Source: Pedobacter schmidteae (GTDB lineage Bacteria; Bacteroidota; Bacteroidia; Sphingobacteriales; Sphingobacteriaceae). From it: a DNA stretch of 64,000 nt. This document shows, piece by piece, positions 1 through 9,220 of this stretch (the first letter of the stretch is position 1; the number at the start of each line of letters is the position of its first letter). The position numbers and the translations under genes are program-made. Where the stretch lies: contig NZ_LS999839.1 in the NCBI RefSeq assembly GCF_900564155.1, positions 803,097 to 867,096 on the forward strand, read 5' to 3'. Below the pieces are notes generated by a model. It had not been told where the DNA came from. It made no database searches and saw nothing but the letters and a program-made list of their open reading frames with translations.

Positions 1-255
1 GCAACCGACGGTATACCGAATAACCTGATGAAACATGAATATACCCTACCCTGGGTAAAAATGATTCACCAGGAGATGCAAAACATTGAACAAGGCAAAT
101 CGGATATCAATCCTTACGCCATTACCAATGAAGCAGAGTTTTTTGCCGTAGTGTCAGAATATTTCTTTGAAAAACCTGCACAGTTGAAAGCAAAACACCC
201 TCAGCTATACCAGATATTATCGGAAACCTTTCTCCAGGATCTTGCTGGCAAATAA
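1..255 (+). CDS. MtfA-type zinc peptidase (M90), C-terminal part only
   Basis: The frame is open from base 1 and ends at TAA 253-255, so only the last 84 residues are present. They match the C-terminal end of the M90 family (E. coli MtfA, a cytosolic zinc aminopeptidase that also titrates the repressor Mlc). The key match is the stretch AITNEAEFFAVVSEYFFEKP followed by a HPQLYQ segment. The zinc-binding HExxH lies upstream, outside the window, so catalytic competence cannot be judged. The gene ends one base before the stop of the convergent hydrolase. Family assignment is fairly secure; the exact role in Bacteroidota is not known. Confidence 0.8.
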   Translation, partial: ATDGIPNNLMKHEYTLPWVKMIHQEMQNIEQGKSDINPYAITNEAEFFAVVSEYFFEKPAQLKAKHPQLYQILSETFLQDLAGK

Positions 256-256
256 T

Positions 257-1246
257 TTATAGGCTTCCTACAAGGGCTACAGCAAACTCTGTTGGAATTT
301 CAATGTGAGGAATATGACCACAGGCATCAAATTCGATAATTTTGGCACCTGGTATTTTGGCGGCGGTTTGTTTTCCTAAAAATCTATATTGTCCATACAG
401 GGCTTGCTGGTCTGCACTAAGCAGTCCTTTGCCAACAATGGTTTTATCTTCTTTACCTATAAATAGAACTGTGGGCACCCTGACGTTGATAAATTCGTAT
501 ACCACAGGCTGCTCGTAAATCATGGTAAATGTCATAGCCGCAACTTTTGCCCACCTCGGGAAATCAGCACTATTGGTTACCCCTGCCGCAATCCGTACCA
601 GTTCCTCATATTCTGGCTTCCACACCGTGAAATAGGAACTTTGATAGTACTTCCTCACACTCTCCGCAGTTGACTTTAATTCAGTTGCATATTGTTGCTC
701 GGTAGTTACATAGGGTATAAACCTGCGATAATCCTCCAGGCCTATTGGATTTTCAAGCAACAGCTTTTCTGTTTGTTCTGGATACATCAAGGCAAACCTC
801 GTTGCAAGCATCCCACCCATGGAATGGCCTAAAACACTTGCCTTTTGTATACCCAGCGCATCAAGCAAAGCCTTATTCCAGGTAGCCATCTGATGGAAAC
901 TATAGTGTATAAATGGCTTAGATGACTTTCCAAAACCAATCTGATCTGGAACAATCACTCTAAATCCTCTTGCAGTAAGGGCTTTTATGACACCCGACCA
1001 GTAATAACCTCCGAAATTTTTACCATGAAACAACAGCACTGTACGGCCATTGGCCATTTGAGTTGGCGCAACATCCATATAGGCCATACGCACGTCCTGC
1101 CCCTCAACGGCTATCGGAAAATATTTTACCGGATAAGCATATGAGACATTTTCTAAAGTAATCGAAAGGGTATCGCTCTTTTGAGCAGATACTGCAATTG
1201 TAGAAGCACAAAATATAAAAAGGGATAATGATATTTTTCTAAGCAT
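257..1246 (-). CDS. Exported alpha/beta-fold hydrolase
   Basis: A 329-residue protein with a cleavable-looking signal peptide (residues 1-21, ending VSAQ), so it probably acts in the periplasm. The alpha/beta-hydrolase features are present in order: the oxyanion strand LLFHGKNFGG near residue 75, the nucleophile elbow GHSMGG with Ser at about 142, an acid in GKEDKTIVG, and a C-terminal His in CGHIPHIE. The substrate is not evident; relatives include esterases, haloalkane dehalogenase-like and epoxide hydrolase-like enzymes. It stands alone, convergent with the MtfA-type gene. ATG start at 1244-1246. Confidence 0.85.
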   Translation of the reverse strand: MLRKISLSLFIFCASTIAVSAQKSDTLSITLENVSYAYPVKYFPIAVEGQDVRMAYMDVAPTQMANGRTVLLFHGKNFGGYYWSGVIKALTARGFRVIVPDQIGFGKSSKPFIHYSFHQMATWNKALLDALGIQKASVLGHSMGGMLATRFALMYPEQTEKLLLENPIGLEDYRRFIPYVTTEQQYATELKSTAESVRKYYQSSYFTVWKPEYEELVRIAAGVTNSADFPRWAKVAAMTFTMIYEQPVVYEFINVRVPTVLFIGKEDKTIVGKGLLSADQQALYGQYRFLGKQTAAKIPGAKIIEFDACGHIPHIEIPTEFAVALVGSL

Positions 1247-1359
1247 GTTTTTTCTGAATCAATAAAGTTTGAATGTGCTAAACTTACACATAATTTATTT
1301 TTTGAAGGAAATATATACATATCCGTTTATTATCACTGCTATGGTGAGGGGCAAAAACA

Positions 1360-1401
1360 GTTTAGCCCGAACAATGTAAAACAACATCATTCGGGCTAAA
1401 C
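1360..1401 (-). terminator. Terminator of the TonB receptor gene
   Basis: A perfect 12-bp stem (1360-1371 with 1390-1401, GTTTAGCCCGAA) closes an 18-nt loop. Read on the minus strand it is followed by TGTTTTTG, a U-rich tail. It lies 20 bp after the receptor stop codon. Confidence 0.8.
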
Positions 1402-1420
1402 GAAAAATTTAAGGAACTAA

Positions 1421-3721
1421 TTACAAAAATGGCACGCTGATGCCAAAGGTAACATTGCGTCCGGGGTTGTAGATCCCAACCGGTTTATACCTGCTCAAAT
1501 GATTGTAATATTCTTTGTTTAAGAGATTCTGACCCATTACCCAAATGTTAAACTGTCCCTTTTTTGTATGGATATTTGTTCCAACACCTGCGTCCAGTAA
1601 AGTATAACCGTTGGTCTGGGTTTCAAAACTATCAAAACGTGTCTGTTTAAAAGTATTCGTTACCCCGACTTTAACATAGGTATCCTCCAAGCCCTTAATG
1701 TTGGGTTCGAAACGAATTTCATTATTGATCGTTGCAGCCGGAATAAAGGGCAAGGCAAGATCTGTAGCCCTATTCACGCCTCTGGTATAAGCAAATGAAT
1801 TTTCAAAGTGTAAGGATTTTATCAGGTGAAAATCGACAGAAGCCTCACCTCCAAACAGATCTGCATTGGTTTGCACATAACGGTATACCGGCAAAGTTTC
1901 TATACTCCCATCTTCATTGCTGAATGGCATGGTTTCGTTATTAAAGTTGCCCGGATAAATATAGTTGAAGATTCTATTGGCATAAGCATTCAAACCAAAG
2001 GTTACATTCTCCGCTGCATATTCCAGTCCCAAATCAAACTGCATACTGGTCTCCTGCTTTAAGTTGCTGTTTCCGATTTCGTATCTGAATGTACCTTCAT
2101 GCCGCCCATTGGCACCAAGTTCCGCAATATTAGGCGCTCTGAACCCCGAACCTGCGTTTCCCTTTAGCACAAGATTTTTTGCGACTTCGAATGCAAAGCC
2201 CAAAGACCCTGACAAATTAGAAAATTTGTTATTAAAGCCTGTAAAGATCTGCTCCCCTTCAAAATTCAATCCTTTACCTTCTACCTTTTTATAATCGTAA
2301 CGAAGCCCCACGTTAATAGCACCTTTGTTAAAATTACGTTTCAGATAGGCAAAAGCGCCTATGTTATTGCTGTCGTAATCCGGAATCAGAAATTCATCTC
2401 CATTATTCTTATTGTCCTGGTACATTCCCTGCACGCCAATTGCCGGCTGCCACTGTCCTAAATTGGGAAAGTTATATTTCAGATCATAAGTATATGACTT
2501 GAGATTCAAGTTCAGTCCCGGCTCCTGTATTTGCTCTTCAAACTCCTTACGAACATTGCTTTGAAAAGCGAAAACTGTCTTCAGTTGCCCTTTACCTAAA
2601 ATGAAATTACTGTTTAATGCAGTACGGTAATGGGTTATATCCTGAAATGGCAGGTTCAACTTTCTTTCTTTGGCCTGTGCCTTTGTAATCAGTTCTCCAT
2701 CTTCGTTCAGATAATTACCATCACTATCCGGTCCTTCCTCTACCAAACCTATATTGGTATGAAAGCGGGAAAAGGTAAGATGCGAATAGCCCCAGCTTTT
2801 ATTTAAGCCCAACATTCCGTTAAAATTCAGCTCATTAAACCCTGAATTAGGTACCGTAGTATTTTTATAGCCAAATCCGTAGGCATTTTTATAAGAGGCC
2901 CGGCCACGGTATACAAAGCCATCCTCATTACCCTGCAGCATTAGCGAAGATGCACTTAGACCATTGTTGGTGCTATAAGTAGAAGTAAATGTCCCATTGT
3001 GTACTCCGGGAGCAGGAACCAGATCGTCAATCACATTAATTACGCCACCAAGAGCATCTGAGCCATACAGCAAACTTGCCGGACCTTTCAATATTTCAAT
3101 CCGCGCTGCCGAGAACTGATCCACCTCGATGCCATGTTCGTCGCCCCACTGCTGGGCTTCTTCCCGGGCTCCATCAACCATTGTTAACACCCTGTTATAA
3201 CCCAAACCTCGTATAATAGGTTTAGAAATGGCCCCGCCTGTACTGACCTGAGAGATCCCCGGCGTTTTAGCGATCGCATCGATCAGGTTTGTCCCCGCAG
3301 CCTGTGTAAGCTTGGTTTTACCTATGGTAACAACCGACAAACTGTTGGTTTTATTATTTGAGCTAAATGGCGAGCCCGTAATTACCACCTCCGCACTTTC
3401 AATAATAGAAGGAGATAAGGAAACTGTCAGACTGTTTTGACTGGCCAGATCCACGGTTTCTGAATAGGTTTTATAGCCTACAAAGCGAACCTCCAGTAGG
3501 AACTTACCTTTTGCAGGCACATTCTTTAAGATAAACTCTCCCTGCCCATTCGTAGTGGTGATGGCTTTCAAATCGGTAATATAAATGGTTGCACCAACAA
3601 GGGGGGCATGTGTTGAGGCGTCGATAACTCGTCCCCTGAATTGGGCAACTTCTGAAGCAATACCTAATAATGGAAATAAAAGGTATACCAATATGCATAG
3701 TAAAAGATGAACTCTTTTCAT
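1421..3721 (-). CDS. TonB-dependent outer-membrane receptor, probably for a metal
   Basis: A 766-residue protein with a signal peptide (residues 1-22), a carboxypeptidase-regulatory-like beta-sandwich (about 27-110), a plug domain (about 120-235, with RIEILKGPASLLYGSDALGG) and a 22-strand-type barrel ending in Phe-Leu. Such receptors import ligands across the outer membrane using the TonB/ExbBD proton motive force. The plug segment GDEHGIEVD before the RIEILKGP motif resembles zinc receptor ZnuD-type proteins. The gene just upstream on the same strand encodes a His/Cys-rich small protein, which also points to a metal. The receptor function is secure; the metal ligand is inference. Confidence 0.9.
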   Translation of the reverse strand: MKRVHLLLCILVYLLFPLLGIASEVAQFRGRVIDASTHAPLVGATIYITDLKAITTTNGQGEFILKNVPAKGKFLLEVRFVGYKTYSETVDLASQNSLTVSLSPSIIESAEVVITGSPFSSNNKTNSLSVVTIGKTKLTQAAGTNLIDAIAKTPGISQVSTGGAISKPIIRGLGYNRVLTMVDGAREEAQQWGDEHGIEVDQFSAARIEILKGPASLLYGSDALGGVINVIDDLVPAPGVHNGTFTSTYSTNNGLSASSLMLQGNEDGFVYRGRASYKNAYGFGYKNTTVPNSGFNELNFNGMLGLNKSWGYSHLTFSRFHTNIGLVEEGPDSDGNYLNEDGELITKAQAKERKLNLPFQDITHYRTALNSNFILGKGQLKTVFAFQSNVRKEFEEQIQEPGLNLNLKSYTYDLKYNFPNLGQWQPAIGVQGMYQDNKNNGDEFLIPDYDSNNIGAFAYLKRNFNKGAINVGLRYDYKKVEGKGLNFEGEQIFTGFNNKFSNLSGSLGFAFEVAKNLVLKGNAGSGFRAPNIAELGANGRHEGTFRYEIGNSNLKQETSMQFDLGLEYAAENVTFGLNAYANRIFNYIYPGNFNNETMPFSNEDGSIETLPVYRYVQTNADLFGGEASVDFHLIKSLHFENSFAYTRGVNRATDLALPFIPAATINNEIRFEPNIKGLEDTYVKVGVTNTFKQTRFDSFETQTNGYTLLDAGVGTNIHTKKGQFNIWVMGQNLLNKEYYNHLSRYKPVGIYNPGRNVTFGISVPFL

Positions 3722-3823
3722 TAGAATAAATTATTTAAACAACGGAACCGGCATGCAAGGCACGCCTTCCGCTAAATCATCATTAAGGAATTAACAGGTT
3801 AACAACCTGCTCTTATAGATTTT

Positions 3824-4162
3824 TTAGGCAACAGGAGGCCCGCGAAGCGAAAGATTTATTAACCTGGTATAGGAACTACTTACCTCTGCATAAAACTTAG
3901 CAACAGGCTTACTAACCCGATAAACCAGAAAATGATGATGAGCTGTAGTATAGTTTTTTTCAAAATGAGCCTCACAGACCAAACAGTGTTCTGTTTGAGT
4001 ACCTACGTGCAGTTTGTGTGTACAGGCCTTGTCATGGGAGGTACACTTCACCTCATGATGATCATGATGATGAAAAGCACTAAAAGGTGTAAGTGCAATG
4101 GCAAATACCCATAGCAACAAAACCGATAATATCCGATGAATATGTAAGTGCTTTTTCTTCAA
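3824..4162 (-). CDS. Small His/Cys-rich exported protein
   Basis: A 112-residue protein with a hydrophobic signal segment (residues 10-27), then a metal-ligand-rich region: FHHHDHHEVKC, several Cys in CTSHDKACTH and HCLVCEAH, and TAHHHF. It ends LRGPPVA, a tail seen in small heavy-metal-associated membrane proteins. It sits 102 bp upstream of the TonB receptor on the same strand and is probably co-transcribed, so a periplasmic metal-binding or sensing role is plausible. The start is TTG at 4160-4162: an in-frame stop at 4175-4177 leaves no ATG or GTG upstream, and the signal peptide begins right there. No named family is recognised with certainty. Confidence 0.72.
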   Translation of the reverse strand: MKKKHLHIHRILSVLLLWVFAIALTPFSAFHHHDHHEVKCTSHDKACTHKLHVGTQTEHCLVCEAHFEKNYTTAHHHFLVYRVSKPVAKFYAEVSSSYTRLINLSLRGPPVA

Positions 4163-4169
4163 TTCACAC

Positions 4170-4177
4170 CAAAATTA
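4170..4177 (-). promoter_or_regulatory. -7 promoter box for the His-rich gene
   Basis: The minus strand reads TAATTTTG, a full match to the Bacteroidota -7 consensus TAnnTTTG. It ends only 7 bp before the TTG start codon, so a transcript from here would have almost no leader. No convincing -33 box was seen. Confidence 0.5.
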
Positions 4178-4203
4178 GTAAATTTAGTGAGAAAAATAGT
4201 CAT

Positions 4204-4677
4204 ATGAATGCTAATGAAGTACTGATTCGTCATTTTTACACCAGTTTTCAAAACAAAGATGTACAGGCTATGCAGGATTGTTATGCTGATGCAGCTCGTT
4301 TTAGCGACCCCGTTTTTATGGACTTAAATGCAGCTGAAGTTAAAGCGATGTGGGCCATGCTGATCAAAAGCGGAAAAGACATGCGTCTGGAATTTAAGAA
4401 CATTAAAGAAAATGAAAATGGCGCAACGGCGGAATGGGATGCGTGGTATACTTTTTCGGCAACGGGCAACAAAGTACATAATCGTATCAAGGCGTCATTT
4501 TTTATTGCAGACGGAAAAATCACTAAACACCAGGACCAATTCTGTTTCTACGGGTGGGCAAGTCAGGCACTTGGCTTTACTGGTGTTTTACTTGGCTGGA
4601 CGGCCTTTATCAAAAATAAGATCAGGGCTACTGCCAACAAAAATCTTCACAATTTTATTGCCCAGACAAGCAAATAA
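4204..4677 (+). CDS. SnoaL/NTF2-like protein
   Basis: A 157-residue cytosolic protein starting at ATG 4204 (MNANEVLIRHFYTSFQNKD). The pattern of a helical start, DAARFSDPVF, and alternating strands EWDAWYTFSATG and NRIKASFFIADGKI is that of the SnoaL-like polyketide-cyclase branch of the NTF2 fold, a small ligand-binding cone. Members range from steroid isomerase-like enzymes to proteins with no known activity, so no substrate is proposed. Its stop codon abuts the stop of hisS on the opposite strand with no base between them. Longer in-frame extensions upstream run into the divergent His-rich gene and are unlikely. Confidence 0.8.
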   Translation: MNANEVLIRHFYTSFQNKDVQAMQDCYADAARFSDPVFMDLNAAEVKAMWAMLIKSGKDMRLEFKNIKENENGATAEWDAWYTFSATGNKVHNRIKASFFIADGKITKHQDQFCFYGWASQALGFTGVLLGWTAFIKNKIRATANKNLHNFIAQTSK

Positions 4678-6063
4678 TTAGCCAAGCAGCAAATCTATAA
4701 TAGCCTGTAGGGTTAGTTTTTGCTGTTGTCCGCTTTGCATATCTTTTAATGTCAGTTCGCCCGTCTGCATCTCGTCACTTCCTATCAATATTACATAGGG
4801 TATACGTTTATCATCGGCATAACTCATTTGCTTCTTAAGCTTTGCCGAGGAAGGATATAGTTCAGCAGCGACTCCCGATCTACGCAAGTTTTGTAAGACA
4901 GGTAATGCATATCTTTCAGCGTCTTTATCAAAATTGCTAATCAACACCCTGGTGCCTGTAGCCGTTGATTCGGGGAAAAGATTCAATTCCTCCAAAACAT
5001 CATAAATTCTGTCAGCGCCAAAAGAAACACCTACACCTGTCAACCCTTTTAAGCCAAACATACCTGTCAGGTCATCGTAACGGCCACCACCACCAATGCT
5101 GCCCATTGCCACTTCGTTGGTTTTTACCTCAAAAATGCAGCCGGTGTAATAATTTAATCCACGCGCCAGTGTAATGTCAAGTTCCACATCAGGATTTAAA
5201 GAAGCATCTGATTTAACCAGTTCATTTACGTAATCAAATACGGTTTCTATTTCCGAAATCCCTTTTAAGCCAGTTTCAGATGTTTGTAATACGGTTTTTA
5301 AACTATTTAATTTTTGTTCATTCGACCCCTCTAATAAAATAACCGGTTTTAATTTATCTATATCTGCAGCTGTAAAACCCCGCTCGATTAGTTCTTTTGT
5401 TACGCCGTCCAAGCCTATTTTATCCAGCTTGTCAATCGCTACGGTCATATCAATGATCAGTTCAGGCTTACCAAGTATTTCAGCTATCCCCGATAATATT
5501 TTACGGTTATTGATTTTAATGGTAAAGTCTTTTAAACCCAGATTGCTTAATGCCTCCTGGTAAATCAGAATAAACTCAGCTTCATTCAATAAACTATCAG
5601 AACCTACTACATCAACATCGCACTGATAAAATTCTCTGTATCGCCCTTTTTGAGGCCTGTCGGCGCGCCATACCGGTTGCACTTGAAATCGTTTAAAAGG
5701 CAGCGATATATCATTCTGATGCATCACGACGTAACGGGCAAATGGCACAGTCAAATCATACCTCAGGGCTTTTTCGCTTATGGACGAAATCATTGCATTT
5801 GAATTGGCCTGAGCAAGTAGATCAGGTTTTACTTTGGACAGGTAATCGCCACTATTCAGAATTTTAAATATCAGTTTATCCCCCTCATCACCATATTTAC
5901 CGGTTAAAGTGGAAAGATTCTCCATCGATGGGGTTTGTATTTCGGCATAGCCATATTTTCTGAAAACAGTTTTAACCGTATCAAAAATGAAATTACGTTT
6001 TACCATTTCCTGAGGAGAAAAATCTCTGGTTCCTTTTGCTAAAGAGGGTTTGATATTTGACAT
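4678..6063 (-). CDS. hisS: Histidyl-tRNA synthetase
   Basis: 461 residues, slightly longer than the E. coli enzyme (424), as usual in Bacteroidota. It charges tRNA-His with histidine in the cytosol. Class II features are visible: the N-terminal KGTRDFSP, motif 2 with RPQKGRYREFYQCD, the HisA motif ARGLNYYTGCIFEV, a motif 3 region GVGVSFGADRIYDVL, and a C-terminal anticodon-binding domain with VLISNFDKDAERYALPVL. ATG start at 6061-6063; the N-terminus MSNIKPSLAKGTRD is typical. It is transcribed alone, after a terminator behind pdhC. Confidence 0.97.
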   Translation of the reverse strand: MSNIKPSLAKGTRDFSPQEMVKRNFIFDTVKTVFRKYGYAEIQTPSMENLSTLTGKYGDEGDKLIFKILNSGDYLSKVKPDLLAQANSNAMISSISEKALRYDLTVPFARYVVMHQNDISLPFKRFQVQPVWRADRPQKGRYREFYQCDVDVVGSDSLLNEAEFILIYQEALSNLGLKDFTIKINNRKILSGIAEILGKPELIIDMTVAIDKLDKIGLDGVTKELIERGFTAADIDKLKPVILLEGSNEQKLNSLKTVLQTSETGLKGISEIETVFDYVNELVKSDASLNPDVELDITLARGLNYYTGCIFEVKTNEVAMGSIGGGGRYDDLTGMFGLKGLTGVGVSFGADRIYDVLEELNLFPESTATGTRVLISNFDKDAERYALPVLQNLRRSGVAAELYPSSAKLKKQMSYADDKRIPYVILIGSDEMQTGELTLKDMQSGQQQKLTLQAIIDLLLG

Positions 6064-6068
6064 GAGCG

Positions 6069-6076
6069 CAAAAGTA
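6069..6076 (-). promoter_or_regulatory. -7 promoter box for hisS
   Basis: The minus strand reads TACTTTTG (TAnnTTTG). It ends 6 bp before the ATG, so the mRNA would be leaderless or nearly so. Confidence 0.5.
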
Positions 6077-6092
6077 CAAAACTAACAGGCAT

Positions 6093-6128
6093 AAAAAAAG
6101 GTTGTCTGCTTTTACACAGGCAACCTTT
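6093..6128 (-). terminator. Terminator after pdhC
   Basis: An 11-bp stem with one G-T pair (6098-6108 with 6117-6127), read on the minus strand as AAGGTTGCCTG, loop, CAGACAACCTT, followed by seven T. It separates pdhC from hisS. Confidence 0.85.
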
Positions 6129-6149
6129 CGTATTTTTATGATTTGAACG

Positions 6150-7799
6150 TTAAACCAATAACCTGATTGGTTCTTCCAGCAATCCTTTAAGTGTTTGCAG
6201 GAAAGCTGCACCTGTTGCACCATCAACCACGCGGTGATCACAGCCTAAGCTCAGTTTCATCACATTACCAGGCACAACTGCACCGTTTTTAACCACCGGA
6301 ATTTGCTGTATTGCACCTACAGATAAGATTGCACCATCCGGAGAGTTGATAATGGATGTAAATTCATCGATACCAAACATACCCAGGTTAGAAACAGTGA
6401 AAGTGGAACCTTCCCAATCTGCCGGTTGTAATTTTTTAGCTTTCGCTTTCTGTCCGTACTCTTTAACCTCCGCAGAAATGTGAGACAATGATTTCCCATC
6501 GGCAAAACGAACCACAGGAACCAATAAACCATCCTCTACTGCCATGGCTACACCAATATTGGTATGCTCATTAAAGCGGATCTTATCACCACGCCATGAA
6601 GAGTTAACAGCAGGATGCTGTTTTAATGCAACAGCAACCGCTTTAATAATAATATCATTGAAGGAAACCTTAACCGGCGCCACAGTGTTAATAGCCGTAC
6701 GCGCAGCTATGGCACTGTCCATATCAATACTAATGTTTAAGTAGAAATGTGGAGCAGTAAACAAGCTTTCTGCCAAACGTTTAGCAATCACCTTACGCAT
6801 TTGCGACACAGGTTTCTCGGTAAATCTTTCTTCACCAACATATTGAGGGATCACTGGCGCAGCTTTCTCTGCAGCAGGAGCTGATGGAGCAGCTACGTTT
6901 GCTGAGGTCGCAGCAGGTTTGAAGTTTTCAATATCTTTTTTAATGATACGTCCACCATCTGCACTACCAGCAACCTGTGCCAGGTCTATTCCTTTATCTT
7001 TTGCAATTCTTTTAGCTAATGGAGAGGCTTTTACACGATCTCCGCCAACAGACACAGGAGGAACTTCTTCTTTTGCTTCAACTGTCCTTTCAGCTACCGG
7101 TGTATTCGCCGTCGCATCAGCAGCAGGCTTAGCAGGAGCGTCACCTTGAGCAAGAATTCCACTGATATCTGTTCCTTCCGGGCCAACAATAGCTATAATA
7201 CCATTTACTTTTGCCGCAGCACCTTTTTCAACACCAATGTGTAACAAAGTTCCGGTTGCATAGCCCATCACCTCCATAGTAGCTTTATCGGTCTCTACAT
7301 CGGCAAGAATATCATCATCCTTCACTTTATCGCCCACTTTTTTATGCCATTCAGCAATTACGCCTTCTGTCATTGTATCGCTCAACAAAGGCATACGAAT
7401 AACTGTAACACCTTTTGCAGTCAATTCAGCCTCAGACAAACCTGTTGATGAAGCAGCAGGAGCATCTTTTTTCTCCTCTGCAGGCACTGCTTCGCTCGCT
7501 TTACTCTCAGCAGCTGGCGCAGCACCTTCTTCGGCCGCTAATGCTGCTTTATAATCTTCACCTTCTTTACCTATTACTGCAATAATGGCATCAACAGGAA
7601 CAGCCTTACCTTCTTCTACACCAATGTATAATACGGTACCATCCCAGTATGATTCTAAATCCATGGTTGCCTTATCGGTTTCCACTTCGGCCATCACATC
7701 GCCGCTTTTTACTTTATCGCCAACTTTTTTATGCCATTTAGCCATCACACCTTCGGTCATGGTGTCGCTCATTTTGGGCATTCTAACTATTTCAGCCAT
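6150..7799 (-). CDS. pdhC: Pyruvate dehydrogenase E2, dihydrolipoyl acetyltransferase
   Basis: 549 residues. E2 is the core of the pyruvate dehydrogenase complex: its lipoyl arms carry the acetyl group from E1 to CoA. Two lipoyl domains are visible, with the lipoylated Lys at about 43 and about 174, each in ETDKATM. Ala/Pro/Glu-rich linkers follow each. A peripheral-subunit-binding domain lies near 258-295 (ASPLAKRIAKDKGIDL). The catalytic domain carries the active-site HRVVDG near the C-terminus. It lies 30 bp downstream of pdhA in the same direction. Other 2-oxo-acid E2s are possible by fold, but the pdhA neighbour supports pyruvate. Confidence 0.95.
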   Translation of the reverse strand: MAEIVRMPKMSDTMTEGVMAKWHKKVGDKVKSGDVMAEVETDKATMDLESYWDGTVLYIGVEEGKAVPVDAIIAVIGKEGEDYKAALAAEEGAAPAAESKASEAVPAEEKKDAPAASSTGLSEAELTAKGVTVIRMPLLSDTMTEGVIAEWHKKVGDKVKDDDILADVETDKATMEVMGYATGTLLHIGVEKGAAAKVNGIIAIVGPEGTDISGILAQGDAPAKPAADATANTPVAERTVEAKEEVPPVSVGGDRVKASPLAKRIAKDKGIDLAQVAGSADGGRIIKKDIENFKPAATSANVAAPSAPAAEKAAPVIPQYVGEERFTEKPVSQMRKVIAKRLAESLFTAPHFYLNISIDMDSAIAARTAINTVAPVKVSFNDIIIKAVAVALKQHPAVNSSWRGDKIRFNEHTNIGVAMAVEDGLLVPVVRFADGKSLSHISAEVKEYGQKAKAKKLQPADWEGSTFTVSNLGMFGIDEFTSIINSPDGAILSVGAIQQIPVVKNGAVVPGNVMKLSLGCDHRVVDGATGAAFLQTLKGLLEEPIRLLV

Positions 7800-7829
7800 T
7801 CTATAATATCTATTGAAATGCGTTCTTAA

Positions 7830-8825
7830 TTAATCTTTTACGTAAGGATAGTCCTGTTGTACATAAACATCAGTGTATAATTCTGATGCATCAGGGAACG
7901 GAGACTCTTCAGCAAACTTAACAGACTCATCAACAATTTGCTTTACTTTATTTTCGATCCCCTCTATCCAGGCCTGATCAGCATACTTTTCTTTAAGTAT
8001 TACTTCTCTAACTGTTTCAATTGGATCTTTAGCTTTATACTCTTCTAATTCGTCTTTAGTACGATATTTGGCAGGGTCAGACATTGAGTGTCCGCGATAG
8101 CGGTATGTTCTCATTTCCAGGAAGGTTGGGCCTTCACCACTTCTTGCGCGCTGAATAGCTTCATCCATTGCATTATGAACTGCAACAGGATCCATACCAT
8201 CAACCGGAGCACATGGCATGTCAAAGCCTAAACCTATTTTATAGATATCAGTCATATTGGTTGTACGCTCAACGGAGGTTCCCATTGCGTAAAAATTGTT
8301 TTCACAAACAAATACTACCGGGAGTTTCCAGAGCATAGCCATATTAAATGTCTCGTTTAATGCACCTTGACGCACAGCTCCATCGCCCATATAGCAAACG
8401 TTTACATTTTTTGTGCCTTTATATTTTTCAGCAAATGCAATACCTGCACCCAATGGAATTTGTCCACCAACAATTCCGTGTCCACCATAAAAATGATGCT
8501 CTTTACTAAACATGTGCATAGAGCCACCTTTACCTTTAGATACACCTGTAACTTTACCGTACATTTCGGCCATAATGCTATCTGCACTTACACCCAAAGC
8601 CAGTGCATGAGCGTGATCGCGATAAGTAGTAATCATGGAGTCTCCTTGCTGCATAGCAGAAATTGCTCCGGCTACCACCGCTTCCTGACCGATATATAAA
8701 TGACAAAAACCGCGGATTTTTTGTTGTCCGTAAAGTTGACCGGTTTTTTCTTCGAACTTGCGCATCAGCAACATCGACTCAAACCACTTCAGATAGGTAT
8801 CTTTATTTATTTCTACTGCACTCAT
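7830..8825 (-). CDS. pdhA: Pyruvate dehydrogenase E1 component, alpha subunit
   Basis: 331 residues. E1 alpha binds thiamine diphosphate and, with E1 beta, decarboxylates pyruvate and transfers the two-carbon unit to E2. The ThDP motif is clear: GDGAVRQGALNETFNMA then VFVCENN. The phosphorylation-loop-like segment YRYRGHSMSDPAKYR is also present. The beta subunit is not in this window, so it must be encoded elsewhere; pdhA is followed directly by pdhC. ATG start 8823-8825. Confidence 0.95.
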   Translation of the reverse strand: MSAVEINKDTYLKWFESMLLMRKFEEKTGQLYGQQKIRGFCHLYIGQEAVVAGAISAMQQGDSMITTYRDHAHALALGVSADSIMAEMYGKVTGVSKGKGGSMHMFSKEHHFYGGHGIVGGQIPLGAGIAFAEKYKGTKNVNVCYMGDGAVRQGALNETFNMAMLWKLPVVFVCENNFYAMGTSVERTTNMTDIYKIGLGFDMPCAPVDGMDPVAVHNAMDEAIQRARSGEGPTFLEMRTYRYRGHSMSDPAKYRTKDELEEYKAKDPIETVREVILKEKYADQAWIEGIENKVKQIVDESVKFAEESPFPDASELYTDVYVQQDYPYVKD

Positions 8826-8852
8826 TTTGGGGTGTTGATTTTTTTACGAGAG

Positions 8853-8860
8853 CAAATCTA
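8853..8860 (-). promoter_or_regulatory. -7 promoter box for pdhA-pdhC
   Basis: The minus strand reads TAGATTTG (TAnnTTTG), 28 bp upstream of the pdhA ATG. The -33 element is weak. Confidence 0.55.
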
Positions 8861-9115
8861 GTTTTTTATTGCAATATATAGAAGTAAATGATGTAAAATG
8901 CACACTATGGTTACATAATTTTTGGCTGTAAACTAACCCGCTAATCAGGTCAATATTAGTATATATAGCCAACTTAACAAATTAAAAGCAAACCGATGCT
9001 CCCGAACGCAATCATAAGTTGCACTTAAAACCCGACTAACCGAAACTTATATGGCAGAGAAAAAAGAACCAATTATTACAAAATGTTAATAACTTTCAAT
9101 ATAATTTTATTGGTA

Positions 9116-9147
9116 TTTGGATAACATTTGTAAAATGTATATGTTTG
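9116..9147 (+). promoter_or_regulatory. Promoter of the NlpC/P60 gene
   Basis: TTTG (9116-9119), a 20-bp spacer and TATGTTTG (9140-9147) match the Bacteroidota -33/-7 pattern. The leader to the ATG at 9221 would be about 70 nt. Confidence 0.7.
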
Positions 9148-9220
9148 CCATCCAAACAATAAGCCCATAGTGGTGTACGTTTAAGTGTAAGTGTTCAATA
9201 CCCAAACTTAACAGTATAAC

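Larger units (their letters stand above)
8826..9220. other. Divergent intergenic region pdhA / NlpC gene
   Basis: 395 bp with no coding sequence. It holds a -7 box for pdhA at one end and a full -33/-7 promoter for the NlpC/P60 gene at the other. The middle is AT-rich; no RNA gene or repeat was recognised. Confidence 0.6.

Noticed and set aside
8367..8699. A 110-codon frame opposite pdhA
   Set aside because: Antisense to the ThDP-binding region; amino-acid make-up is not protein-like.
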